64,000 nt of DNA from Bufo bufo. Lineage: Eukaryota; Chordata; Amphibia; Anura; Bufonidae. The notes beneath the pieces are model-generated. The model was given only the letters and a program-made list of their open reading frames with translations. It did no database searches and was not told the origin of the DNA. Positions 32,199-42,082 of the stretch are shown one piece after another. The stretch covers positions 505,458,301 through 505,522,300 of the forward strand of contig NC_053390.1 in NCBI RefSeq assembly GCF_905171765.1, given 5' to 3'. The translations under genes were made by a program, and so were the position numbers. Position 1 is the stretch's first letter, and every line of letters begins with the position of its first letter.

Positions 32199-33818
32199 GT
32201 ACCCCCCTCTCTACGAGGGGCCTCCGGACACTCAGGACTAAGTCTCTCAGGATGAGAGGCATGAAAAGCCCGAACTAACCTATCGGCGTTTACCTCAGAC
32301 GCTGGAACCCACATTCTTTCCTTGGGACCGTAACCCCTCCAATGCACCAGATACTGAAGAGAGCGGTGGACCCGACGAGAATCAACAATTTTGGATATTT
32401 GAAACTCTAGATTACAATCCACAACAACAGGAGGAGGTGGCAGCGGTGACGGTTCTAGAGGTGGAACATACTTCTTGAGTAACGACTTATGGAAGACGTT
32501 ATGGATTTTAAAAGTCTGAGGTAGCTCCAGGCGAAAAGCCACGGGGTTAATGATGGCTACTATTTTGTAAGGGCCAATGAACCTAGGACCCAGTTTCCAA
32601 GAGGGAACCTTTAATTTAATATTCCTAGTAGACAACCACACAGTCATTCACTCCTAGGTCCGGACCTGGCGACCGTCTCTTATCAGCCATGCATTTATAT
32701 TTACCTCCCATATTTTTCAAATTAGCTTGCACTTTCTGCCATACAGAAGAAAGAGATGACGAAAATCGTTCCTCTTCGGGAACCCCAGAAGACCCCCCCT
32801 CTTTGAAAGTACAGAATTGGGGATGAAAACCATATGCACCAAGAAATGGTGACTTGCCAGTACATTCCTGACAGCGATTATTTATGGCAAACTCGGCTAA
32901 CGGTAAATATGATGACCACACCTCTTGGTTTTCAGACACAAAACATCTTAGATATGTCTCAAGGTTTTGGTTGGTACGCTCAGTCTGTCCATTCGACTGA
33001 GGATGGAAAGCTGAGGAAAAGGACAAGTGTACCCCCAAACGGGAATAAAAAGCTTTCCAAAATTTAGAAATAACCTGGGTTCCCCGATCCGAAACAACAT
33101 CGGAAGGGACCCCGTGAAGCTTCACGATTTCACTGATGAATACCTCAGCAAGAGTCTTAGCATTAGGTAGTGCGGGTAACGCAATGAAGTGTACCATTTT
33201 GCTAAACCTGTCCACTACTACCAAGATAACTGTTTTACCCGCAGACAAAGGTAAGTCATTGATAAAATCCATTGACAGATGTGTCCATGGTCTATTGGGA
33301 ATGACAAGTGGCAATAAAGACCCTGCAGGAAGTGTATGAGAGACTTTCACGCGCGCACAAGTAGAACAGGAAGACACAAAATCCATTACATCCTGACGCA
33401 ACCTTGGCCACCAAAAATGACGAGACAATAGCTCCAAGGTTGCTTTACTACCCGGGTGTCCAGCAAGTGCCGAATTATGATGTTCCTTTAATAATTCGAG
33501 ACGCAGGTTTAATGGTACAAACAATTTCTCTGAGGGGCAAGAGACCGGAGCACCCCCCTGGGCCTCTAACACCTTCCCCTCCAGAACAGAGTGTACCGCA
33601 GAGACAACCACTCCTCTTTGTAGAATGGGTACCGGATCACTCACATTACCCCCTCCAGGGAAACAACGAGATAGTGCATCTGCCTTGGTATTTTTTGCCC
33701 CAGGACGATACGTAATAACAAAGTTAAACCTGGTAAAAAATAGCGACCACCTAGCTTGTCTAGGGGTGAGACGCTTAGCTGATTCGAGGTACAGAAGGTT
33801 TTTGTGGTCCGTAATCAC
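32093..33818 (-). pseudogene. Gypsy B pol 3' part: RNase H end, integrase, chromodomain
   Basis: Two overlapping minus frames. 33818-32625 gives the end of RNase H (DHKNLLYLESAKRLTPRQAR, KADALSRCFPGG) and integrase (GHPGSKATLELLSRHFWWP, MDFINDLPLSAGKTVILVVV, HGVPSDVVSDRGTQV, AFHPQSNGQTERTN). A shift near 32640 (after GVNDCVV) leads to 32647-32093 with the integrase tail and chromodomain (EFQISKIVDSRRVHRSLQYL, GYGPKERMWVP). Integrase inserts the cDNA; the chromodomain binds modified histone tails in this family. The shift breaks the polyprotein. Confidence 0.88.
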
Positions 33819-33861
33819 AGTGACGGGGTGGATTGCCCCCTCTAAAAAGTGACGCCATTCT

Positions 33862-34700
33862 TCAAAACGCTAGTTTAATAGCTAATAGTTCCCTATTGCC
33901 AATATCATAGTTCATCTCTGCTGCAGATAGTTTTTTTTTAGAAAAGAACGCACAAGGACGCCATTTGCCAGGAGACGGACCCTGAGACAGCACAGCCCCC
34001 ACTCCCACCTCTGACGCATCAACTTCAAAAATAAAAGGCTGGGAGACATCAGGTTGGATTAGTACAGGTGCCGAGGTAAACTTCTCTTTTAGAGAGGAAA
34101 AAGCTATTTTAGCGGCGTCAGACCATTTAGAAAAATCCGTCCCTTTCCTAGTCATGTCAGTAAGGGGTTTTACAATCACCGAATAATTTTTAATGAACTT
34201 TCTATAGAAATTTGCGAAGCCCAAGAACCGTTGCAGTGCTTTGAGGTTCTCAGGAAGATCCCAATCTAAAATTGCCTGGACCTTCCTAGGATCCATACGG
34301 AAACCTGAAGCAGATAATAAATAACCTAGGAACTGTATTTCCTGAATGGCGAAGACACACTTTTCAATTTTAGCATATAATTTATTCGTCCGTAGGACCT
34401 GCAGTACCTGTCTGACATGCACCTCATGTGTTTTCAGATCAGACGAATAAATTAAAATATCATCTAGGGATATCACAACAAACCTGCCGATAAGATGACT
34501 AAAAATGTCATTAACGAAATGTTGGAAGACAGCAGGAGCATTGGTCAGACCGAAAGGCAGGACTAGATTTTCATAATGCCCCTCAGGGGTGTTAAAAGCT
34601 GTCTTCCACTCATCCCCTTTCTTGATACGAATCAGATTGTAGGCCCCCCTAAGATCAAGTTTGGAGAACCACCTAGCACCCGCAATCTGATTAAAAGGTC
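33862..34700 (-). pseudogene. Gypsy B pol middle: RT palm/thumb and start of RNase H
   Basis: Minus frame 34476-33862 begins at ISLDDILIYSSDLKTH, so the YxDD box reads S-L-D-D with Ser in place of Tyr, which should impair the enzyme. Upstream bases to about 34700 encode the RT palm ([14 protein letters not shown]..., [15 protein letters not shown]) in this frame. RNase H begins with VDASEVGVGAVLSQGP and breaks after NRELLAIKLAF near 33870, where a one-base slip shifts to the next frame. Confidence 0.87.
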
Positions 34701-35510
34701 AGGAATGAGAGGAAGAGGGTATGGGTCTCGGATGGTTATCCGGTTTAATTCGCGAAAATCTAGGCAAGGACGCAGGCCCCCATCTTTCTTTTTAACAAAG
34801 AAAAACCCTGCAGCCACGGGTGAAGAAGAGGGTCTGATGTGTCCCTTAGCCAAGCTCTCGGAGATATAATCTTTCATGGCTTGTCTCCCCGGACCCAAAA
34901 GATTATATAACCTGGTCTTGGGTAATTTTGCACCGGGAATCAGGTTAACCGGGCAATCATAAGGACGGTGAGGTGGTAACTTCTGGCAACCCTTTTCAGA
35001 AAAAACGTCCTCAAAGTCCGAAACAAATGTAGGTAGGGTAGCTATGGAGGCGACTAAGCAATTGCTATTTAAGCAATTTTCTCTGCAATGCTCACTCCAC
35101 TCCAATATCTCCCTGGCCTGCCAATCCACCACTGGATTGTGAGCTACCAACCAGGGAAGACCCAACACCACAGGAGTGGGAAGCCCCTCCAGAACATAAC
35201 ATGAAAGCCACTCGTTATGGTGGTCCCCTACCCAAAGGTGTAAGTTATGGACAATGTGAGTGAGGTTTCTCTGAGACAGAGGAGCAGAATCAATAGCGAA
35301 TATGGGAATAGGTCTCTGTAGCATACAGAGAGACAATCCCATAGTGTGGGCAAAATGGGCATCTATCAAATTTACCCCTGCTCCACTGTCTAAAAAAAAA
35401 AGAAATAGTCTCCGTCTTAACACCAAAAACAACAACCGCTGGCAACACAAATTGCGATGTTCGTATGGAAGAAAACGTATACCCCCCGGCTGACATCCTC
35501 CACACAGCCT
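34632..35510 (-). pseudogene. Gypsy B protease and RT fingers
   Basis: Minus frame read from about 35510: protease motif [16 protein letters not shown] near 35345-35395, then [17 protein letters not shown], and RT entry ([33 protein letters not shown]). A missing base near 34698 throws the frame off ([11 protein letters not shown]) and it ends at 34632. A repetitive A-run near 35390-35402 may have slipped too (LRRRLFLFF). Confidence 0.87.
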
Positions 35511-35514
35511 GGGG

Positions 35515-36375
35515 TTAGTAGTTTTCCGACGGTCTTTTGTTTTTGAGAAAGGAAGGACAGACATTAATAAAATGACCCCTCTCCCCACAGAAAAAACAAA
35601 CCCCACGCCTACGGCGAGCCTCAGGAGGACGGACCTGACGAGTAGTTCCTCCTAGCTGCATAGGCTCGTCTAAGTCCGTACAGACTAACTGCTGCTTGGG
35701 AGGGGTTACCAGTTGCTCCGGATTTTTCAATCTGTCCCTAAGACGTCTATCTATCCTGATAGAAAGGGACATAACCGCATCAAGGGAAAAGGGAGTCTCA
35801 TACAGCGCAAGCGCATCCTTAATCCTTTCGGATAACCAAGAGCAGAACTGACTCCTGAGAGCCGGGTCGTTCCACTGGGTATCCGTAGCCCACCTACGGA
35901 ACTCTGAGCAATACTCCTCTACTGGCCGCTCTCCCTGTAGGAGTCTCCGTAACTTTGATTCAGCCAGTGCGATTCGGTCAGGGTCATCATATATGAGACC
36001 CAAGGCCCCAAAAAATTCATCCACTGACCGGAGAGCCTGGGAATCAGTGGGTAAAGAGAACGCCCAGGATTGCGGGTCCCCCTGAAGTAGGGAAATAACA
36101 ACCCCCACCCGCTGTTCTTCATTACCAGAGGAGTAAGGGCGCAGTTTAAAATATAATTTACAGGCCTCACGGAACGTCACAAATTTGTCCCTTCCCCCAG
36201 AAAATCTGTCAGGAAGAGCAACCTTGGGTTCCGCAACAACCTGGTTACCTGTAGCAACCGCTGGGCTTGCGGTTTGTAGCAATTGCTGCTGTTGCTGGAG
36301 GACCGACGCCTTCAATCCTGCCACCTCCAAAGACAGGCCTTGAAGTTGCTTTGACAAAGCAGCAATTGGATCCAT
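35515..36375 (-). pseudogene. Gypsy B gag
   Basis: ATG at 36375 starts MDPIAALSKQLQGLSLEVAG, 286 codons to a stop at 35515. It shows a coiled, Gln-rich N-terminus, the capsid-like region (ALPDRFSGGRDKFVTFREAC) and a zinc knuckle [14 protein letters not shown] at about 35560-35600. It resembles the gag of gypsy A in length and layout. The frame is unbroken, so gag alone may still be translatable; pol is in a different frame downstream and is broken. Confidence 0.85.
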
Positions 36376-36825
36376 ACTGGATTCTAAGTAGGTAGAAAGA
36401 AAAAGTTTTTATTTTTTTTTTATTTATTTTTTTACCTACACAAAATAAGGGCCAGATATAATGTAATGACCGGCGTCACGCAAAGGGAGGGAAATGGGAA
36501 GGCCCTGCCCAAGGGAGAGGGAAAGATAGTGACCCCTGACTCCCCTTGCGGCTGGCACCTGACTGCCCTGACGTCCCTAGACGGCTTCCTCACCCGTACG
36601 CCGATCACGTGCCTAAACCCTGGCTTTCCCTAAGATGAGCCCTATGTAGTGAACGGGGCGGTGGGATCACTAGTCCGCACCACTGACACTAAAGGAAAAC
36701 ACCAAGGAGAGGACAGACAATACAGACAAACATATAATCCCAGGTGGGCGACAACAGCAGACCACCAAGGCCCAACAGGGATCCGGAGGGTAACGTTCTG
36801 GAACAACAACCAGGGAACACAGCTA

Positions 36826-38382
36826 CAGTCGTGGCCAAAAGTTTTGAGAATTACATAAATATTGGAAATTGGAAAAGTTGCTGCTTAAGTTTTTATAATA
36901 ACAATATGCATATACTCCAGAATGTTATGAAGAGTGATCAGATGAATTGCATAGTCCTTCTTTGCCATGAAAATTAACTTAATCCCAAAAAAGCCTTTCC
37001 ACTGCATTTCATTGCTGTCATTAAAGGACCTGCTGAGATCATTTCAGTAATCGTCTTGTTAACTCAGGTGAGAATGTTGACGAGCACAAGGCTGGAGATC
37101 ATTATGTCAGGCTGATTGGGTTAAAATGGCAGACTTGACATGTTAAAAGGAGGGTGATGTTTGAAATCATTGTTCTTCCATTGTTAACCATGGTGACGTG
37201 CAAAGAAACGCGTGCAGCCATCATTGCGTTGCATAAAAATGGCTTCACAGGCAAGGATATTGTGGCTACTAAGATTGCACCTCAATCAACAATTTATAGG
37301 ATCATCAAGAACTTCAAGGAAAGAGGTTCAATTCTTGTTAAGAAGGCTTCAGGGCGTCCAAGAAAGTCCAGCAAGCGCCAGGATCGTCTCCTAAAGAGGA
37401 TTCAGCTGCGTGATCGGAGTGCCACCAGTGCAGAGCTTGCTCAGGAATGGCAGCAGGCAGGTGTGAGCGCATCTGCACGCACAGTGAGGCGAAGACTTTT
37501 GGAAGATGGCCTGGTGTCAAGAAGGCCAGCAAAGAAGCCACTTCTCTCCAAAAAAAACATCAGGGAAAGATTGATCTTCTGCAGAAAGTATGGTGATTGG
37601 ACTGCTGAGGACTGGGGCAAAGTCATATTCTCCGATGAAGCCTCTTTCCGATTGTTTGGGGCATCTGGAAAAAGGCTTGTCCGGAGAAGAAAAGGTGAGC
37701 ACTACCATCAGTCCTGCGTCATGCCAACAGTAAAGCATCCTAAGACCATTCATGTGAGGGGTTGCTTCTCATCCAAGGGAGTGCGCTCACTCACAATTTT
37801 GCCCAAAAACACAGCCATGAATAAAGAATGGTACCAAAACACCCTCCAACAGCAACTTCTTCCAACGATCCAACAACAGTTTGGTGAAGAACAATGCATT
37901 TTCCAGCACGATGGAGCACCGTGCCATAAGGCAAAAGTGATAACTAAGTGGCTCGGGGACCAAAACGTTGACATTTTGGGTCCATGGCCTGGAAACTCCC
38001 CAGATCTTAATCCCATTGAGAACTTGTGGTCAATCCTCAAGAGGCGGGTGGACAAACAAAAACCCACTAATTCTGACAAACTCCAAGAAGTGATTATGAA
38101 AGAATGGGTTGCTATCAGTCAGGAATTGGCCCAGAAGTTGATTGAGAGCATGCCCAGTCGAATTGCAGAGGTCCTGAAAAAGAAGGGCCAACACTGCAAA
38201 TACTGACTCTTTGCATAAATGTCATGTAATTCTCGATAAAAGCATTTTAAACGTATGAAGTGCGTGTAATTATATTTCACTACATCACAGAAACAACTGA
38301 AACAAAGATCTAAAAGCAGTTTAGCAGCAAACTTTGTGAAAACTAATATTTGTGTAATTCTCAAAACTTTTGGCCACGACTG
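36826..38382 (+). mobile_element. Tc1/mariner transposon 1, complete, TA duplicated
   Basis: Ends are CAGTCGTGGCCAAAAGTTTT at 36826 and its exact complement at 38382, flanked by TA (36824-36825 and 38383-38384). The inverted similarity continues through GAGAATTAC for at least 30 bp. Total 1,557 bp with one full transposase frame. Compact size, TA target and a DDE transposase are diagnostic. Confidence 0.97.
37190..38206 (+). CDS. Tc1-type transposase, intact, DDE with 35-residue D-E spacing
   Basis: 338 codons from the ATG of MVTCKETRAAII; an in-frame upstream ATG at 37157 would add 11 residues, but the start at 37190 sits at the usual family N-terminus. N-terminal paired-like region with two helix-turn-helix parts (ALHKNGFTGKDIVATKI about 13-29; TSAELAQEWQQAGVSASART about 80-99), split by a basic GRPRKSSKRQ motif. 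Catalytic Asp in VIFSDEASFRLF (about residue 150), Asp in IFQHDGAPCHKAK (about 245), Glu in NPIENLWSILK. I count 35 residues between the second Asp and the Glu, one more than in common Tc1 (DD34E). It binds the inverted ends and cuts and pastes at TA. No stop or frameshift, so it may be active or recently active. Confidence 0.93.
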   Translation: MVTCKETRAAIIALHKNGFTGKDIVATKIAPQSTIYRIIKNFKERGSILVKKASGRPRKSSKRQDRLLKRIQLRDRSATSAELAQEWQQAGVSASARTVRRRLLEDGLVSRRPAKKPLLSKKNIRERLIFCRKYGDWTAEDWGKVIFSDEASFRLFGASGKRLVRRRKGEHYHQSCVMPTVKHPKTIHVRGCFSSKGVRSLTILPKNTAMNKEWYQNTLQQQLLPTIQQQFGEEQCIFQHDGAPCHKAKVITKWLGDQNVDILGPWPGNSPDLNPIENLWSILKRRVDKQKPTNSDKLQEVIMKEWVAISQELAQKLIESMPSRIAEVLKKKGQHCKY

Positions 38383-38644
38383 TACACAGCTCCAGTGGGT
38401 CAGTATAGAAGTCCAGGCAGGAAGCTCTATATCTGGCAACCAGAGAAGTGGGAGATGCGAATATAAGGAGGTTGGGATTGCTGGACAAGAAACAGCTGAG
38501 GAGGAGAAGCTACGGATCCCTAAGTGAGCCAGAAAGGATTGCAAGGCAAACCCAGAACGCTACCATTAATAAACAGCACTGTCTTTAGACTTCCTGACTC
38601 CGGGTATAACGGAGTCAGGCGTGGCTCTTGACACCCTCGTGACA

Positions 38645-40072
38645 ATGGCCCATTGTGACATGCACAGTGTTCTATCCATTATTCCTGGATGATGATGGTC
38701 CATTATGACATGCACAGTGTTCTATCCATTATTCCTGGATGATGATGGTCCATTATGACATGCACAGTGTTCTATCCATTATCCCTGCATGATAATGGCC
38801 CATTATGACATGCACAGTGTTCTATCCATTATCCCTGGATGATGATAGTCCATTATGACATGCACAGTGTTCTATCCATTATCCCTGGATGATAATGGCC
38901 CATTATGACATGCACAGTGTTCTATCCATTATTTCTGGATGATGATGGCCCATTATGACATGCACAGTGTTCTATCCATTAACCCTGGACGATGATGGTC
39001 CATTGTGACATGCACAGTGTTTATTCCTGGATGATGATGGTCCATTGTGACATGCACAGTGTTTATTCCTGGATGATGATGGTCCATTATGACATGCACA
39101 GTGTTCTATCCATTATCCCTGGATGATGATGGTCCATTGTGACATGCACAGTGTTCTATCCATTATCCCTGGAGGATGATGGTCCATTATGACATGCACA
39201 GTGTTCTATCCATTATCTCTGGATGATGATGGTCCATTATGACATGCACAGTGTTCTATCCATTATCCCTGGATGATGATGGTCCATTATGACATGCACA
39301 GTGTTCTATCCATTATCCCTGGATGATGAAAGTCCATTATGACATGCACAGTGTTCTATCCATTATTCCTGGATGATGATTGTCCATTATGACATGCACA
39401 GTGTTCTATCCATTAACCCTGGACGATGATGGTCCATTGTGACATGCACAGTGTTTATTCCTGGATGATGATGGTCCATTATGACATGCACAGTGTTCTA
39501 TCCATTATTCCTGGATGATGATGGTCCATTATAACATGCACAGTGTTCTATCCATTATTCCTGGATGATGATGGTCCATTATGACATGCACAGTGTTGTA
39601 TCCATTATTCCTGGATGATGATGGTCCATTATGACATGCACAGTGTTCTATCCATTATTCCTGGATGATGATGGTCCATTATGACATGCACAGTGTTCTA
39701 TCCATTATCCCTGGATGATGATGGTCCATTGTGACATGCACAGTGTTCTATCCATTATTCCTGGATGATGATGGTCCATTATGACATGCACAGTGTTCTA
39801 TCCATTATTCCTGGATGATGAAGGTCCATTATGACATGCACCGTGTTCTATCCATTATCCCTGGATGATGATGGTCCATTATGACATGCACAGTGTTCTA
39901 TCCATTATTCCTGGATGATGATGGTCCATTATGACATGCACAGTGTTCTATCCATTATCCCTGGATGATGATGGTCCATTATGACATGCACCGTGTTCTA
40001 TCCATTATTCCTGGATGATGCTGGATCATTATGACATGCACAGTGTTCTATCCATTATTCCTGGATGATGAT
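38645..40072. repeat. 50-bp satellite, second block
   Basis: About 28 units, continuing from 31545. Three units at about 39015, 39057 and 39447 carry the same deletion (GTGTTTATTCCTGG without TCTATCCA), a sign of local amplification. Confidence 0.97.
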
Positions 40073-40219
40073 TTTTTTTGATCCTTTTTTGATTCCAGAG
40101 AGGAAGCAAACCAGGCTGGTGCAGTGAGCTGCATTTATATTAATATAAGCAGATCTATAACGCGAGTTTGACCGCGACGCGTGGTTGATTAAGTGTGGTT
40201 GTGTAAGTGTGTGACTTAA

Positions 40220-40898
40220 AGGGTTTCTATCACTTCGTTTCACCAATTTAGCTTTCAGACACTAGCGATCCGCTAGTGTCTGCTTTATCTAACCATCCTA
40301 ATATAAGAGCTTATTGTCCTGCCGTTTAGCTAAAAAAATAACTTATATAGATATGCAAATGAGCCTCTAGGTGCTATGGGGGCGTGATTAGCACCTAGAG
40401 GCTCCGTCTACCTTAACAAACTGCCGCCGCCCAGCGCGTCCCTCCAGCCCGCCCATCTCCTCCGGAATGCGATGCTCCTCGTATTCGGCGCATGCGCAGT
40501 GAATGTCTGATCGCTTCCCTGCTCAGACATCTCCACTGCGCCTGCGCCGATGACGTCATAGTGCTCCGAGGAACAGGCGCAGTGGAGATGTCTGAGCAGG
40601 GAAGCGATCAGACATTCACTGCGCATGCGCCGAATACGAGGAGCATCGCATTCCGGAGGAGATGGGCGGGCTGGAGGGACGCGCTGGGCGGCGGCAGTTT
40701 GTTAAGGTAGACGGAGCCTCTAGGTGCTAATCACGCCCCCATAGCACCTAGAGGCTCATTTGCATATCTATATAAGTTATTTTTTTAGCTAAACGGCAGG
40801 ACAATAAGCTCTTATATTAGGATGGTTAAATAGAGCAGACACTAGCGGATCGCTAGTGTCTGAAAGCTAAATTGGTGAAACGAAGTGATAGAAACCCT
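40220..40898. mobile_element. TTAA-flanked palindromic MITE (Kolobok/T2-like), 679 bp
   Basis: TTAA at 40216-40219 and 40899-40902. Ends AGGGTTTCTATCACTTCG and complement. The two halves (about 330 bp each) are nearly perfect reverse complements, meeting at GATGACGTCATAGTG near 40550. Because of this the same 72-residue phantom reading frame appears on both strands. It separates the CR1 5' leader (GGTTGATTAAG ... GATTAAGTGACTTTAGATTC). Confidence 0.88.
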
Positions 40899-41012
40899 TT
40901 AAGATTAAGTGACTTTAGATTCAGGGTCTTCAGTGGGGGACTGCAATTAGCCTGTATCTTATTACTACATTGTATTGTATTTTTTGCTTTTGTGGTGTAA
41001 TCCCCATTTAGT

Positions 41013-41996
41013 ATGTGTTGCACAATTGACAACGCAGTCCAGTGCACATCTTGCATGATGTATGCAGTCCTGGAACAGCCGTTCGAGGGTGTATATCTTT
41101 GTTCAAGATGTGAGCAAATTACCCGTTTGGAATCGCTAATCGAGTCTCTAAATGGGCAAGTTGCAACACTGAGAGGCATTGACAATTTGCAAAAAAGTTT
41201 GCTTCTCACCGAGCAAGCACTCTTTGGGGTAGATGAGGGGGAGGGTGACAGAGAGGAGGCTGAGGAAAGTGAGGTAGCTAGCTGGGTAACAGTTAGAAAG
41301 CGGGGTAGAGGGAAGAGTGCCAGGGAGGCTAGCCCTGATCTGACACACCCCAACAAGTTTGCACGTTTGGTAGATGAGGGGGATATCAGTCCAGGGACGG
41401 CACTGCCGCAGCCGGACACTTCCTCTGCCAGTCAGGGGAATGTCAGCTCCGGTAAGCAGGGGACCAGGAGAGCAGGGCAGGCCAGACAGGTGCTGGTAGT
41501 GGGAGACTCAATTATTAGGGGAACAGATAGGGAAATCTGTCACAAAGACCGTGATCGCCGAACAGTGTGCTGTCTTCCTGGCGCTAGAGTTCGACATATC
41601 GCGGATCGGGTTGACAGATTACTGGGAGGGGCTGGAGAAGATCCAGCGGTCATGGTCCATATCGGAACCAATGACAAAGTTAGGGGTAGGTGGAGAGTCC
41701 TTAAAAATGATTTCAGGGATTTAGGTCAAAAGCTTAGGGCAAGGACCTCAAAGGTAGTATTTTCCGAAATACTACCGGTACCACGGGCCACACAAGAAAG
41801 GCAGCGGGAGATTCGGGAAATTAACAAGTGGCTCAAGAACTGGTGTAGGATGGAGGGGTTTGGGTTCCTGGGGAACTGGGCCGACTTCTCTGTCGGCTAC
41901 AGGCTCTATCGTAGGGACGGGCTGCACCTCAATGGGGAAGGGGCAGCTGTGTTGGGGAAGAAGATGGCTAGAAGGTTGGAGGAGTGTTTAAACTAG
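41013..41996 (+). CDS. CR1 ORF1 protein: Cys-rich finger plus esterase-like (SGNH) domain
   Basis: 327 codons from ATG 41013. N-terminus has a Cys/His cluster (CTIDNAVQCTSCMMY, then YLCSRCEQI; residues about 3-40) like the zinc finger of CR1 ORF1, then a coiled stretch (LESLIESLNGQVATLRGI) and an acidic/Ser-rich linker. From about residue 155, VLVVGDSIIRGTDREIC with GDS, VMVHIGTNDK, and DGLHLNGEG form the SGNH/GDSL blocks I, III and V. Such proteins bind CR1 RNA; the esterase role is not settled. No stops or shifts. It overlaps the ORF2 frame by a few bases. Confidence 0.92.
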   Translation: MCCTIDNAVQCTSCMMYAVLEQPFEGVYLCSRCEQITRLESLIESLNGQVATLRGIDNLQKSLLLTEQALFGVDEGEGDREEAEESEVASWVTVRKRGRGKSAREASPDLTHPNKFARLVDEGDISPGTALPQPDTSSASQGNVSSGKQGTRRAGQARQVLVVGDSIIRGTDREICHKDRDRRTVCCLPGARVRHIADRVDRLLGGAGEDPAVMVHIGTNDKVRGRWRVLKNDFRDLGQKLRARTSKVVFSEILPVPRATQERQREIREINKWLKNWCRMEGFGFLGNWADFSVGYRLYRRDGLHLNGEGAAVLGKKMARRLEECLN

Positions 41997-42082
41997 GGAC
42001 TGGGGGGGAGGGTAATTACACTATAGAAGGGGAAGATAGTGCAGATAGAGACCGGGGGCAAGGTAGTGGGACTGGGGGAGGA

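Larger units (their letters stand above)
31546..38644 (-). mobile_element. Full-length Ty3/gypsy retrotransposon B, minus strand, TSD ATGGC
   Basis: LTRs at 31546-32198 and 36462-38644 (the latter enlarged by a Tc1-type insertion). ATGGC at 31541-31545 and 38645-38649 is the 5-bp duplication, taken from the satellite unit. Protein order on the minus strand is gag, protease, RT, RNase H, integrase, chromodomain. It is related to, but distinct from, gypsy A. LTR copies differ by a few percent at most by eye, plus one 25-bp indel. Confidence 0.95.
36462..38644 (-). repeat. 5' LTR of gypsy B, split by a Tc1-type insertion
   Basis: LTR sequence at 36462-36825 and 38385-38644; between them is the Tc1-type element. 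The intact LTR sequence at 31908-31916 (GCTACACAGC) shows a single TA where this copy has TA on both sides of the insertion. Confidence 0.95.

Noticed and set aside
40408..40710. The same 72-residue frame on both strands
   Set aside because: An effect of the MITE palindrome, not a conserved gene.
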